Shown piece after piece: positions 52,706 through 52,746 of a stretch of DNA of 52,746 nt (the first letter of the stretch is position 1; each line of letters begins with the position of its first letter). The stretch lies in the NCBI GenBank assembly GCA_900547395.1, contig URGP01000016.1, positions 1 through 52,746 on the forward strand, read 5' to 3'. The notes under the pieces are model-generated. The model had not been told where the DNA came from. It was given only the letters and a program-made list of their open reading frames with translations, and did no database searches. Origin of the DNA: an uncultured Opitutales bacterium (GTDB lineage: Bacteria; Verrucomicrobiota; Verrucomicrobiia; Opitutales; Intestinicryptomonadaceae). The position numbers were made by a program, and so were the translations under genes.

Positions 52706-52746
52706 AAAATTCGGACAATAAAAAAATCGGGGTTAGGAGATTTTTA
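52693..52746 (+). mobile_element. Probable left end of an IS3-family insertion sequence (cut by window end)
   Basis: TGAACTGTACCCCAAAATTC and the following GGACA resemble the terminal inverted repeat of IS3-family (IS150-like) elements, which run TGAACTG-CCCCAAAA-TTGGACA. AGGAG at 52734-52738 would be the ribosome site of an orfA starting just beyond the window. No transposase sequence lies within the window, so the call rests on the repeat alone. Confidence 0.4.

Noticed and set aside
1..52746. CRISPR array or cas genes
   Set aside because: No regularly spaced repeats and no cas-like proteins were seen on either strand.

Overview
The window looks like a chromosomal segment of a Verrucomicrobiota bacterium, probably of the Opitutia side, with moderate GC by eye. 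The clues are a giant pilin-like Verru_Chthon-type surface protein, a stand-alone TrpB2, HPr kinase next to LptB in an otherwise Gram-negative setting, zinc-free L31/L36, and many secreted proteins of types common in the Planctomycetes-Verrucomicrobia group. The taxonomic call is inference; no 16S gene is present.

Layout. 0.3-1.1 kb: an SMR efflux pump, a GC-rich structured non-coding segment and tRNA-Arg(UCU). 1.2-9.5 kb: a secreted beta-helix protein convergent with trpB2, a small secreted protein, and a huge pilin-like protein split by a frameshift at a run of seven G. 9.6-15 kb: a translationally coupled heme operon (hemG-hemH-hemX/ccsA) that runs into rnr, then a highly expressed-looking secreted protein with its own promoter and terminator. 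16-22.7 kb: acnA, a STAS protein plus RsbU-like phosphatase, ybaB, recR, uppP and an amidohydrolase. 23.5-26.7 kb (minus): hisD, rpmE2-rpmJ2, folD and a lipoprotein. 26.7-33.3 kb: a NYN RNase, a Sel1-repeat protein, a secreted GH130-like enzyme (minus), guaB, and a membrane TPR protein with an FGE-like C-terminus. 33.4-41.8 kb: lptB-hprK-metH-rodA-rng, a dense plus-strand run of housekeeping genes. 41.9-48.8 kb (minus): a GNAT acetyltransferase, a NapH-NapG-like fusion iron-sulfur protein, a Tat-type DUF362 protein, a TIGR03790 protein, an iron alcohol dehydrogenase and a nucleosidase-like lipoprotein.

48.8-52.75 kb is different: AT-rich, loosely packed and made of unfamiliar secreted or membrane proteins. 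It holds a membrane protein with a possible catalytically dead archaemetzincin fold, a small secreted protein broken by one base in a T-run, and a Cys-rich secreted protein paired with another secreted protein behind a strong promoter and a possible 28-codon leader ORF. It ends at tRNA-His and what looks like the first bases of an IS3-family element. This is the most likely accessory part of the window.

Together the core genes cover heme and cytochrome maturation, cell-wall lipid recycling and elongation (uppP, rodA), LPS transport (lptB), RNA decay (rnr, rng), one-carbon and methionine metabolism (folD, metH), purine synthesis (guaB) and regulation (hprK, STAS/RsbU). No CRISPR array, rRNA, integrase or complete transposase was seen.
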